DNA of 64,000 nucleotides, from NCBI GenBank assembly GCA_029719485.1, contig CP120722.1, positions 682,001-746,000 on the forward strand, read 5' to 3'. The notes below the pieces were generated by a model. That model searched no databases and was not told the origin of the DNA. It saw only the letters and a program-made list of their open reading frames with translations. The position numbers and the translations under genes were made by a program. Position 1 is the first letter of the stretch; each line of letters begins with the position of its first letter. This DNA is from Kiritimatiellota bacterium B12222. GTDB taxonomy: Bacteria > Verrucomicrobiota > Kiritimatiellia > SS1-B-03-39 > UBA6053. Below are positions 16,241-24,305 of the stretch, piece after piece.

Positions 16241-16249
16241 AGCCTGCTT

Positions 16250-17029
16250 TTAGGACGCGATCCATCCTTGTTGATCACGTGTTTTTTGTAGAGCTGTTTT
16301 CATGGTGTAGGGGCCAACGGTACCGGTGTAGCCTCCGGACTGCCAAAATCGAGTACGACGTAGGATGTGTGCGGATGCGTCGCGAAGGTCTTCAAGGGTT
16401 TGGGCGGAAGAACGATGGTGATCGGGTCGAAGGAGAATATGGGCGTGGTCGGGCATGATGGAAAATTCATAAATTTCGATGCCTGAAGCTGTTGCGCCGT
16501 CGAGGAGGGAGGTGGCCACTTTTTTAGCTTCTGGGAAAAACATGCGATACCGTCCGTGGGTGACGAAGACCAGATGCAGAAAATGATCATGGATGCCACA
16601 ATGTTTTCCCCGAGGAGGTTGGCTGGGGGCTTCGTGAAAGCGAAGGGTGTTCAACCGTTTGCGGTAGAGGGGATCTACGAGGTCTGATTTGTTAACTTGG
16701 GCTTGTATGTAGTGGGTGACGATTCGGCGGTCATTTTGGCCGAGGGTCCCGAGGAAAAAGTCACGGTCGAACGGGGCCGCGTTGGGGAGTTGTTTGTGTA
16801 TATGGTGTTGGAGGCGGCCTTTGAGGCGTTGGGCAATTTTGATGGGGGCGATCTGTGGGGTGGTTTCGCAGATCATTTGTACGCGGCGGCCGGAGAGGAG
16901 GAAGGCTTTGAGCTGGATGCCGTCGCTTTGCCATTCACGGAGGAGGGCTGGGGGCGGTGAGAAGTCGGTGGCGAGAGGCGCAGTGAGAAAAGCGGTGTAG
17001 CGGTAGTAGGATTTGTGAAAGCCACTCAT
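16250..17029 (-). CDS. Fused double-domain Y1 (REP-associated) transposase
   Basis: This 259-aa protein looks like two Y1-transposase domains in one chain. The C-terminal half has the HUH-type motif MPDHAHILL (His195, His197) and a candidate nucleophile in VGPYTMKTALQK (Tyr241). The N-terminal half has a matching helix VTHYIQAQV (Tyr107), but its HUH position reads SGRRVQMI with both histidines gone. Y1 enzymes normally act as dimers that share active sites, so this may be a single-chain dimer. Hairpin arrays A and B flank it, and it separates pyrC from pyrF. The domain-duplication reading is mine. Confidence 0.75.
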   Translation of the reverse strand: MSGFHKSYYRYTAFLTAPLATDFSPPPALLREWQSDGIQLKAFLLSGRRVQMICETTPQIAPIKIAQRLKGRLQHHIHKQLPNAAPFDRDFFLGTLGQNDRRIVTHYIQAQVNKSDLVDPLYRKRLNTLRFHEAPSQPPRGKHCGIHDHFLHLVFVTHGRYRMFFPEAKKVATSLLDGATASGIEIYEFSIMPDHAHILLRPDHHRSSAQTLEDLRDASAHILRRTRFWQSGGYTGTVGPYTMKTALQKTRDQQGWIAS

Positions 17030-17082
17030 GAGTATAAACTATACATCTGATGAGTTTATGGCGCAAGTGTTTTTTTAGGGGG

Positions 17083-17500
17083 ACGTTCTTGGTCTCCGGG
17101 GCGAGCCCGAAGACCGCTGGTTGAGGGGGTTGGATGTGGTTGAGATTGGGGAGAGACGTTCTTGGTCTCCGGGGCAAGCCCGAAGACCGCTGGTTGAGGG
17201 GGGGGTTGGGGAGTGGTTGAGATTGGGGAGAGACGTTCTTGGTCTCCGGGGCGAGCCCGAAGACCGCTGGTTGAGTGAGGGGGCTGGGGAGTGGTTGAGA
17301 TTGGGGAGAGATGTTCTTGGTCTCCGGGGCGAGCCCGAAGACCGCTGGTTGAGTGAGGGGGTTGGGGAGTGGTTGAGATTGGGGAGAGACGTTCTTGGTC
17401 TCCGGGGCAAGCCCGAAGACCGCTGGTTGAGGGGGCTGGGGAGTGGTTTGGTTGGGGGGGGGACGTTCTTGGTCTCCGGGGCGAGCCCGAAGATCGCTGG
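17083..17500. repeat. Hairpin tandem array B (6 units)
   Basis: Hairpins lie at 17091-17115, 17164-17188, 17241-17265, 17319-17343, 17397-17421 and 17471-17495. They have the same GGTCT/AGACC and CGGG/CCCG stems as array A, with GCAAG or GCGAG loops. The last copy has AGATC on its 3' side, which breaks one pair. All units share one orientation. The 17030-17566 gap holds no gene on either strand that I would accept. Confidence 0.9.
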
Positions 17501-17531
17501 TTGGGGTTGGGAGAGGCGATTGCATGGCATT

Positions 17532-17556
17532 GCGCCTTCGGGCTTGCCCGGAGCGC
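17532..17556. repeat. Inverted hairpin copy abutting pyrF start
   Basis: This is a reversed copy of the array hairpin: outer stem GCGC/GCGC, inner CGGGC/GCCCG. It ends only 10 bases before the pyrF ATG at 17567, where a ribosome-binding site would be expected. It could hinder or tune pyrF translation, or act as an end of the repeat element. Confidence 0.7.
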
Positions 17557-17566
17557 AAAAACGTTT

Positions 17567-18346
17567 ATGACTAAGATTAAGATGACTTATACCGAAAAAC
17601 TTACCTCCCGTATTCAGGCCGCGCAAAGTAATCTCTGCGTAGGTATTGACCCCCGTGCTGATTTGATTGATGGGGACCTCGAACATTTTGTACGCACTGT
17701 GATTGAAGAGGCTTCGCCTTTTGCCGCTGCGTTTAAGCCGAATATTGCTTACTTTGAAGCCTTTGGTGCCAAAGGAGTGACGGTTTTGGAGAACGCACTC
17801 AACGATGTGCCTCAAGATATTCCGGTGGTATTGGATGTGAAGCGCAGCGATATTCCGGAAACCATGAAGTATTACGCGGAGGCGTATTTTGGTCAGTGGG
17901 GCGTGGATGCGGTGACCTTGAATGGTCTGATGGGCTGCGACAGCATCGAACCCTTTTTGCAGGCACCTGAAAACGGGGTGTATCTGTTGGCCGTGACCTC
18001 GAATCCCGGAGCGGTGGATATTGAGCTTCAAAAGGTGGGCGAGAAATACGTATTTGAATTGATGCAGGCTTATGCGGGTAGAACGGCGGCTTTGCCGGGT
18101 CAGGTGGGCTTGGTGATTGGCTTGACCAATGTGTCGGATGATGTGTTGAGTCGGGTGGAAGATTTGCCTTTGCTGATTCCCGGTTTGGGTGCACAAGGGG
18201 GCGATTTGACGCGCTTGGATATTGCCTCGCGTCAGGCGCCGAATTTGATTAATTCTTCGCGCTCCATTTTATATGGACAGGAAGGTACGATCGCCAGTCG
18301 TGCCGAAGCGGCCCGCAATAAAATTCGTGTGGCCATGCAAGGGTAA
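17567..18346 (+). CDS. pyrF: Orotidine 5'-phosphate decarboxylase, type 2
   Basis: This protein of about 259 aa decarboxylates OMP to UMP. Visible features are CVGIDPRADLI near the start, AFKPNIAYFEAFG, the catalytic VVLDVKRSDIP near residue 87, and LLIPGLGAQGGDL near the end; the last suits the type 2 (TIGR02127) group. ATG 17567 is chosen; 17582 is an alternative 5 codons later. Neither has a good ribosome-binding site because an inverted repeat hairpin lies directly upstream. It was probably once contiguous with pyrRBC before the transposase block arrived. Confidence 0.93.
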   Translation: MTKIKMTYTEKLTSRIQAAQSNLCVGIDPRADLIDGDLEHFVRTVIEEASPFAAAFKPNIAYFEAFGAKGVTVLENALNDVPQDIPVVLDVKRSDIPETMKYYAEAYFGQWGVDAVTLNGLMGCDSIEPFLQAPENGVYLLAVTSNPGAVDIELQKVGEKYVFELMQAYAGRTAALPGQVGLVIGLTNVSDDVLSRVEDLPLLIPGLGAQGGDLTRLDIASRQAPNLINSSRSILYGQEGTIASRAEAARNKIRVAMQG

Positions 18347-18355
18347 CGTGCATTT

Positions 18356-18979
18356 ATGAACAAACGCATTGAAATTCTGTTGGCGAATTATCCGCAGCTT
18401 GAAGGTTGTGTGCCTGATATTCTGGCGGTTTACGAACGGTTGCGGGAGGGCTATGCGGCGGGTCATAAGTTATTGCTTTGTGGAAATGGGGGCTCTGCGT
18501 CAGATGCGGATCATATTTCAGGAGAATTGCTGAAAGGGTTTCAGTCTAAACGTCCGTTGACGACCGAACAGCGATCGATGTTGGGTGAGGCGTTATCGGC
18601 GAATTTACAACAGTCCTTGCCGGCGATTCCGTTGACCGCTTTTAACGCCTTGTCTACGGCCTATACCAATGATGTGGCTGCGGAATATATTTATGCGCAG
18701 CTGACCTTAGGGCTGGGGGTGGCGGGGGATATGTTGTTGGGGATCTCGACATCGGGCAATGCTCAAAATGTGGGGCATGCCTTGAAGGTGGCGAAAGGGA
18801 AAGGCATGGTGACCTTGGGGTTGTCGGGTGAATCCGGCGGTGCGATGAAAGGGCTGTGTGATGTGTGTATTTGTGTGCCATCCTCCGAGACTTTTCGCAT
18901 TCAGGAATATCATTTACCGATCTATCATGCGTTATGTCTGATGCTGGAAGATCATTTTTACGAAGGGGGAAAGATATGA
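18356..18979 (+). CDS. gmhA: Sedoheptulose-7-phosphate isomerase-like SIS protein
   Basis: This 207-aa SIS-domain protein has the sugar-phosphate loop LLCGNGGSASDADHISGEL near residue 38 and LLGISTSGNAQNV near residue 125. These fit GmhA, which starts ADP-heptose synthesis for lipopolysaccharide core; the related DiaA is the main alternative. The following gene, overlapping by 4 bases, is the matching heptose-phosphate adenylyltransferase, which makes GmhA the better call. It starts 9 bases after pyrF. Confidence 0.85.
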   Translation: MNKRIEILLANYPQLEGCVPDILAVYERLREGYAAGHKLLLCGNGGSASDADHISGELLKGFQSKRPLTTEQRSMLGEALSANLQQSLPAIPLTAFNALSTAYTNDVAAEYIYAQLTLGLGVAGDMLLGISTSGNAQNVGHALKVAKGKGMVTLGLSGESGGAMKGLCDVCICVPSSETFRIQEYHLPIYHALCLMLEDHFYEGGKI

Positions 18980-19506
18980 GAACGGTGGACTCAAAAATTT
19001 TGTCATGGGACGCGGCGGTACAGCAGCGCGAAGAGTGGAAAGTTGCCGGCGAGAAAGTGGTCATGACCAATGGCACTTTTGATTTGTTGCATGCGGGGCA
19101 CGTGGGTTATTTGGAGTGGTCGCGTCAGCAGGGCGACCGGCTGATTGTAGGCTTAAATACCGATGCCTCCATTCAGCGCATCAAAGGACCGAAACGGCCT
19201 TTGGTGGATGAACCGCATCGGGCGGTATTGCTGGCGGGTTTAGAATGTGTGGATGCGGTGGTATTGTTTGATGAAGACGAGCCCAAAGCGCTTATTGCTC
19301 AATTGCTTCCTGATATTTTGGTGAAAGCCAGTGATTGGAGTCACTATGTGAGTGGGGCCGATATCGTGGAGGCGAATGGAGGCGAAGTGCGTTTGGCCCC
19401 GATGTTGGATGGGGTTTCCACGTCTGCCTTATTGGATAAAATCTGCCAAGTGTTCACTGGGAAGCCCGCACAATTGGATCCCCAGAAGCAGCGGCAGACA
19501 TCCTAA
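18976..19506 (+). CDS. hldE: D-glycero-beta-D-manno-heptose 1-phosphate adenylyltransferase
   Basis: This 176-aa protein is equivalent to the C-terminal half of HldE (RfaE2). It has the cytidylyltransferase-fold motif TNGTFDLLHAGHVGYLE near residue 31 (HxGH), LIVGLNTDASI, and the late VSTSALLDKI motif. It transfers AMP to heptose 1-phosphate. The kinase half is absent here and must be encoded elsewhere. The ATG lies inside the gmhA stop (ATGA), giving a coupled pair. Confidence 0.9.
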   Translation: MRTVDSKILSWDAAVQQREEWKVAGEKVVMTNGTFDLLHAGHVGYLEWSRQQGDRLIVGLNTDASIQRIKGPKRPLVDEPHRAVLLAGLECVDAVVLFDEDEPKALIAQLLPDILVKASDWSHYVSGADIVEANGGEVRLAPMLDGVSTSALLDKICQVFTGKPAQLDPQKQRQTS

Positions 19507-19577
19507 GTGTCTTAAAAGGGCTCCGGTATATCCATTTCCCGCTTGCAAGAAAATGGGTGGAGGTTTAAATTGGAGGC

Positions 19578-19769
19578 ATGAAAATATCCATTGATCCTGA
19601 TCTCTGTACTGGTTGTGAAGATTGTACTGAAGCCTGTCCTGCTTTATTTAAATTAGGACCAGATTGGATTGCTCAACCGGTGGTGGACGTCGTACCTGCC
19701 GAGCTTGAAGCGGAAGCTGTGAAAACGGCTGGCCTCTGTCAATTTGAAGCGATAGAAATTCAAGAATAA
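19578..19769 (+). CDS. Small single-cluster ferredoxin
   Basis: This 63-aa protein has one cysteine set, LCTGCEDCTEACP near residue 10 plus a late Cys in GLCQFEAIEI near residue 54. That is the layout of single [4Fe-4S] ferredoxins. The usual Pro after the last Cys is Gln here. GGAGG lies upstream of the ATG. A tiny membrane protein follows 13 bases later. The redox partner cannot be identified from the context. Confidence 0.9.
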   Translation: MKISIDPDLCTGCEDCTEACPALFKLGPDWIAQPVVDVVPAELEAEAVKTAGLCQFEAIEIQE

Positions 19770-19782
19770 GTGGAGAGTGCTC

Positions 19783-19935
19783 ATGATTGCGATTGAAGCA
19801 TTTGTTGTTCTGGTGATTATAGGGCTGATTGTTGTGGTTGCTTTGCAGTATTTTGGTCAACGTCAAGATCGGGGTGAAAAAGGGGATGCGGTCAAAACTG
19901 CGGAAGAAATTAAGTCTCACCAACCTCGTCATTAA
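19783..19935 (+). CDS. Tiny single-pass membrane protein after ferredoxin
   Basis: A 50-codon gene starting MIAIEAFVVLVIIGLIVVVA has one membrane helix (about residues 5-22), then a charged tail GEKGDAVKTAEEIK. TGGAGAG precedes the ATG at a good distance. It lies 13 bases after the ferredoxin gene and 11 bases before the channel gene, so it is probably part of that transcript. No family was recognised. Confidence 0.55.
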   Translation: MIAIEAFVVLVIIGLIVVVALQYFGQRQDRGEKGDAVKTAEEIKSHQPRH

Positions 19936-19946
19936 ATAAATAATAT

Positions 19947-21191
19947 ATGGAATACTTGAAAGCCCTGTGGGGTAATGTTGATTTGTTCACCGAACTTGAC
20001 CCATGGGTGAAGAGTTTACTTACCGGACTGGTGCTTTTTTTGGTGTGTTTATTAGCCAACATGGTCACCAAGATGGTGATTCTGCGTTTGGTTCACAAGG
20101 CGGTGGAGAAAAGTAGGGCGTCTTGGGACAATCAGTTGATGAATCGACATGTCTTCACCCGACTGTCGCATTTGGTACCTGGGGTGTTGTTGTATTACGG
20201 GGCCTTGTCGTTTGACTCTCCAGAGTTTTGTGGATGGTTACAACGTATGGCGGTGGCCTACATGTTGTTTGCTCTGGCCTGGTCGGTACATGCCTTGTTG
20301 AATGCGGCCCAAGATATTTATCGGGGATTGTCTTTTGCGGCTTCGCGTCCGATCACAGGGTATGTGCAGACGTTTCAGCTTTTGTTGTGGGCGGCTACCG
20401 CGGTGTTTGCGATTGCCTCTTTGCTCAACCGTTCTCCCGCGGGGTTCTTGACGGGGATGGGCGCATTGAGTGCGGTATTGATGTTGGTGTTTAAAGATTC
20501 CATTACGGGGTTGGTGGCGGGTATTCAAATCACAGCCAATGATATGGTGCGGATTGGAGATTGGATCGAGATGCCTAAATATGGAGCTGATGGTGATGTG
20601 ATTGATATCACGCTTCATACCGTAAAGGTGCAGAATTGGGATAAAACCATCAGTACGTTACCGACGCATGCCTTGATTCAGGATTCCTTCAAAAACTGGA
20701 GAGGGATGCAGGAATCGGGTGGGCGGCGGATCAAACGTTCGTTGATGATTGATTTACAGTCCGTGAAATTTTGTGAAGATGACTTACTTGAAAAGTTAAA
20801 AGGAATTGCGTCTTTGCAACCCTATTTAAACCAACGTTTGCAAGAGGTGGCCGCGTGGAATGAGGAAAGGAAAATCGATGGTCGCTGTCCGTTGAATGGT
20901 CGTCGTTTGACCAATTTAGGCACATTTCGGGCTTATGTTGAATCTTACTTGAAAGAGCATCCGGCGATCCACCAGGAGGGGCTTACCTTTTTGGTCAGGC
21001 AATTGGCTCCTTCGGAAAAAGGGGTGGCCATTGAGATTTATGTGTTTGTGAATGATATTCGCTGGGTGCAATACGAAGCGATTCAGGCCGATATCTTTGA
21101 TCATCTGTTTGCGGCGATCACGTGGTTTGATTTATCCTTGTATCAAGCCCCTGCGGGACAAGATCTGCGGGTGGCCTTCAGCGAAAAATAA
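19947..21191 (+). CDS. Mechanosensitive channel, YbdG/YnaI branch of MscS family
   Basis: This 414-aa protein has four to five membrane segments in its first 190 residues, then the MscS pore and beta domain (GMGALSAVLMLVFKDSITGLVAGIQ, NDMVRIGDWIEMPKYGADGDV). The long C-terminal domain with SFKNWRGMQESGGRRIKRSL is typical of YbdG, a channel that responds mildly to osmotic stress. Length and motif order fit E. coli YbdG. Confidence 0.9.
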   Translation: MEYLKALWGNVDLFTELDPWVKSLLTGLVLFLVCLLANMVTKMVILRLVHKAVEKSRASWDNQLMNRHVFTRLSHLVPGVLLYYGALSFDSPEFCGWLQRMAVAYMLFALAWSVHALLNAAQDIYRGLSFAASRPITGYVQTFQLLLWAATAVFAIASLLNRSPAGFLTGMGALSAVLMLVFKDSITGLVAGIQITANDMVRIGDWIEMPKYGADGDVIDITLHTVKVQNWDKTISTLPTHALIQDSFKNWRGMQESGGRRIKRSLMIDLQSVKFCEDDLLEKLKGIASLQPYLNQRLQEVAAWNEERKIDGRCPLNGRRLTNLGTFRAYVESYLKEHPAIHQEGLTFLVRQLAPSEKGVAIEIYVFVNDIRWVQYEAIQADIFDHLFAAITWFDLSLYQAPAGQDLRVAFSEK

Positions 21192-21228
21192 TTTTCTGAA
21201 ATCTTAGAAATCTGGTGTATGGTGGAAC

Positions 21229-21894
21229 ATGAGTGATGCATCCATCTTTATTTTACCTTTGTTTCCTGTGCCGATGATGGTGCTGCCGGGTGAAGTGGCG
21301 GCGCTGCATATTTTTGAACCGCGTTATCGTGAAATGGTGACCTATTGTCGGCAAACGCCACAAGCAGATGGTGATTTTATTTTGCAGTACAAGGAAGAGG
21401 AGCGATCCTCGGCTTTCGCCACTGCGGTGAGAATTTTAAAAGTGATTCATGAGCATGAGGATGGGCGTTTAGATATTTTAGTGGAGGGGATGCGTCGGGT
21501 GGAGATTGTAGATCGCCTTCAGTTGCACTTGTATCATTCTGCCAAGTATGTGGAGGTGGAAGACGAGGCTGAAGATTGGGATAATGAATTGGCCAATCAG
21601 GTTTATGCCATGCATCGTCAGTTGTTGGTCACGGTGACGGGCGATGAACCGGCAGATTCCTTTTATCAACAGGAAGGCGGCATTTCGTTCAAAGTGGCTG
21701 CCTGTAGTGGCATGAATTTTCGCAGTCGAGCAAAGTTACTCAAAACCCGTGATGAGACTGAACGACTGCAAATGGTGTTGGATCATTTGCAGTGTACCTT
21801 GCCACTCATCCAAGCCGTACTTCCGCAAATGCACAGCATTGCGGGTACATATGCGTTGAGTCAGGGATGGATTAAACGCTGTCCGTCGTCGTAA
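21229..21894 (+). CDS. Lon N-terminal-domain (LON substrate-binding) protein
   Basis: This 221-aa protein has the Lon N-domain but no AAA+ or protease part. Visible motifs are LPLFPVPMMVLPGEVAALHIFEPRYREM at the start (first half shown in most family members) and GRLDILVEGMRRVEIVDRL near residue 75. Stand-alone copies are common, but their job is not settled; substrate capture for proteolysis is one idea. No operon partner is clear. Confidence 0.85.
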   Translation: MSDASIFILPLFPVPMMVLPGEVAALHIFEPRYREMVTYCRQTPQADGDFILQYKEEERSSAFATAVRILKVIHEHEDGRLDILVEGMRRVEIVDRLQLHLYHSAKYVEVEDEAEDWDNELANQVYAMHRQLLVTVTGDEPADSFYQQEGGISFKVAACSGMNFRSRAKLLKTRDETERLQMVLDHLQCTLPLIQAVLPQMHSIAGTYALSQGWIKRCPSS

Positions 21895-21936
21895 GGCGGC
21901 CTGCGCAGTCGGCTGCATGCTTCGCTGACATCGATG

Positions 21937-23073
21937 TTACCATTCACCTTCGAGGGTATAGCGAATGTGAGGGGTAAACAGATCAGGTTCCAGTAAAAAG
22001 CTGTCGTGACCTTTTTCACTGTGCACGGTGATGCGCATGCATCTTACACCGGCGGCTTTCAAGACCTCTTCCAAGTACTTTTGTTCGCTGGGGTAAAAAC
22101 ACACATCGGTATCGATGGTGAAAATCATGTAGCGTTGATGCTGACAACGTTTAAATACGTCGACCAGTGAGTCAACTTTGAGCATGGTTTTGAGGTTAAA
22201 CCGTTGCCACATGGCCATGATACGCAGGTAGGTATTGGCATCAAAACGTTCGGTGAATTTGGTGCCGTGGTGGAGCATGTAGGATTCGATTTGATGACCT
22301 AATTTATAAAAGCTGTAGCCGTCATCGGGTTGAATGAGTTCTCCGCGGGCCCGGGATTCCATGGTTTCAAGGGAGACATAGGTTTTATGGGCCACCATGC
22401 GGGCGAGCATAAGGCCATGGTCAGGTTTGGGACCGTCATAGTAATCGCCCCCTTGAAAGTTTTGGTCGCTTTCAATGGCGGTGATTTGTTCAAAGTTGTG
22501 AAGACGTTGCAAGCTGGTAAGGCGTGCGCCGGTGCCTAAGGGTAACACGATGTCCACGCGTTCGGGATAGAGGGTGGCAAAGGTGAGACAAAGGAGTCCG
22601 CCTACAGAGGGGCCGGTAACGGCGTGAAGTTTATCAATACCCAGATGATCGAGAAGCATGGCTTGGCTACGTACGACGTCTTCGACCTTGATGAAGGGGA
22701 ATCGACTGCCGTAGGGTTTGCCATCATCGGGATGGAGGGAGGCTGGTCCGGTGCTGCCGTAACATCCGCCTAAGTAGTTGGCGCAGACGACAAAAAATTT
22801 ATCGGTGTTGATGGCGCGACCGGGGCCCACAAACAATTCCCACCAGCCGGGGACACATTCGTTATTCCAAAAGGGAGCTGCTTCAGGAACATCAGGGCAG
22901 GTGCCGGTCGCATGCTGACTTCCGCTCATGGCGTGGAAGACCAATACGGTATTGTCCTTGGCTTCGTTGAGTTCGCCATAGGTTTCGTAGGCCAGACGTA
23001 CTTCGGGAATTATCCCACCGGCGCGACATTCGAATGGCTCTGGAATGGTATAGAATTGGGCTTCAGTTTGCAT
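21937..23073 (-). CDS. metX: MetX-like homoserine (or serine) O-acyltransferase
   Basis: This 378-aa alpha/beta-hydrolase has LAYETYGELN, the nucleophile elbow TGPSVGG (Ser156), YGSRFPFIKVEDVV and a late EKGHDSF carrying the catalytic His. These place it in the homoserine O-acetyltransferase (MetX) family. The elbow reads GPSVGG instead of the common GASMGG. The start at 23073 removes a 62-residue upstream extension that has no family support. It is read divergently from cysK, so O-acylation of serine for cysteine synthesis is a real alternative. Confidence 0.82.
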   Translation of the reverse strand: MQTEAQFYTIPEPFECRAGGIIPEVRLAYETYGELNEAKDNTVLVFHAMSGSQHATGTCPDVPEAAPFWNNECVPGWWELFVGPGRAINTDKFFVVCANYLGGCYGSTGPASLHPDDGKPYGSRFPFIKVEDVVRSQAMLLDHLGIDKLHAVTGPSVGGLLCLTFATLYPERVDIVLPLGTGARLTSLQRLHNFEQITAIESDQNFQGGDYYDGPKPDHGLMLARMVAHKTYVSLETMESRARGELIQPDDGYSFYKLGHQIESYMLHHGTKFTERFDANTYLRIMAMWQRFNLKTMLKVDSLVDVFKRCQHQRYMIFTIDTDVCFYPSEQKYLEEVLKAAGVRCMRITVHSEKGHDSFLLEPDLFTPHIRYTLEGEW

Positions 23074-23280
23074 AGAATAACGCTTTACGCGTGGAATCGA
23101 GGCATCGCAAGCAGGAAGGGCGTGGTATTTTGCCTCGGAAGGCGAAAAATGTTTGCATTTTTGGTGCGAAGCGCGTTTAACATGTATATGAACTTGTATC
23201 TTAATCTCTACTAAATCTATCGAGATAAAGTTAAATATCAATATGCCGGTATTCGGCATGTCAAACCTGGAGAAATAATT

Positions 23281-24213
23281 ATGCCTGTATACAATAATAT
23301 TGTCGATACCGTGGGAAACACTCCCTTGGTGAAATTGAATCGTGTGACGGAAGGTTGTGTCGCGGACGTTTACATTAAGTTGGAATCCCGCAATCCGCTT
23401 TACAGTGTGAAAGATCGTATTGGTAAGGCCATGATTGAAGCTGCTGAAAAATCCGGCGAGCTGAAACCTGGTGGAACCATTATTGAGCCCACCTCAGGAA
23501 ACACGGGGATTGCGCTTTCATTTGTGGCTGCTGCGAAAGGGTATCGTTGCATTTTGTGCATGCCCGAGAGCATGAGTCTTGAGCGACGTCATTTGCTGAA
23601 AATTTTAGGTGCGGAATTGGTGTTAACCGAAGCGGCCAAAGGTATGCCGGGTGCAATTGCCAAAGCTGAAGAATTGCATCAAGCCACGCCTGGGTCATTC
23701 ATGCCGCAACAATTTAATAATGATGCCAATCCCACGGTTCATTATGAGACCACGGGACCAGAAATTTGGGCAGATACTGACGGAAAAGTAGATGCGTTAA
23801 TTGCGGGTGTGGGAACAGGCGGTACCGTAAGTGGTGCAGGTCGATTCCTTAAAGAGCAGAAGCCTGATTTTAAAGCGATTGCGGTAGAGCCTGAAGGTTC
23901 ACCTGTATTGAGTGGCGGAAAACCTGGTCCTCATAAAATCCAAGGATTAGCAGCTGGCTTTATTCCCAAAAATTATCATGCCGACGTGATCGACGAAGTG
24001 ATGGTGATCAAAGACGAAGAAGCCGGTGATATGGCACGTCGTTGCGCACGTGAAGAAGGTATTCTGATTGGTATTTCTGCGGGTGGCAATGTGCTGGCGG
24101 CAATTGAGTATGCGAAACGTCCTGAAAATGCGGGTAAAACCGTGGTTTGTATTGGATGTGATACTGGTGAGCGTTATCTCTCCACGTGGTTGTTCCAGCA
24201 ATACCTTGGCTAA
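23281..24213 (+). CDS. cysK: Cysteine synthase (O-acetylserine sulfhydrylase)
   Basis: This 310-aa PLP enzyme makes cysteine from O-acetylserine and sulfide. The PLP lysine lies in NPLYSVKDRIG (residue 43 region), the substrate loop is EPTSGNTGIA, and the phosphate loop is GVGTGGTVSGAG near residue 177. The length is typical. It is divergent from metX with about 200 bases between, which should hold both promoters. A YeeE/YedE sulfur transporter follows within 1.5 kb, giving a small sulfur-assimilation neighbourhood. Confidence 0.96.
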   Translation: MPVYNNIVDTVGNTPLVKLNRVTEGCVADVYIKLESRNPLYSVKDRIGKAMIEAAEKSGELKPGGTIIEPTSGNTGIALSFVAAAKGYRCILCMPESMSLERRHLLKILGAELVLTEAAKGMPGAIAKAEELHQATPGSFMPQQFNNDANPTVHYETTGPEIWADTDGKVDALIAGVGTGGTVSGAGRFLKEQKPDFKAIAVEPEGSPVLSGGKPGPHKIQGLAAGFIPKNYHADVIDEVMVIKDEEAGDMARRCAREEGILIGISAGGNVLAAIEYAKRPENAGKTVVCIGCDTGERYLSTWLFQQYLG

Positions 24214-24225
24214 GCGGCGAAGCCG

Positions 24226-24305
24226 GGTCAATGGTCAGAAGTCATTAGGTGTTTGTTGAGTTGTTCGCAAGTCACTGACCCTTTTTAACTGACTTTTGAC
24301 TACTG
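24226..24305. repeat. Heptamer repeats between cysK and glycosyltransferase
   Basis: GTCAnnn-type units run in one orientation at the left and in the opposite orientation (TGACnnn) at the right. The stretch could fold as GGGTCA/TGACCC followed by a short T-run, so it may also help end the two converging transcripts. Confidence 0.45.

Noticed and set aside
16935..17558. Proline/serine-rich frames on the minus strand across hairpin array B
   Set aside because: The frame is open only because the repeat unit lacks stops; the translation is the repeat itself. The same holds for minus-strand frames over 15901-16278 and 40986-41189.
17075..18196. 373-codon frame antisense to pyrF
   Set aside because: It runs over the pyrF coding region and the repeat array, matches no family, and pyrF on the other strand is certain.
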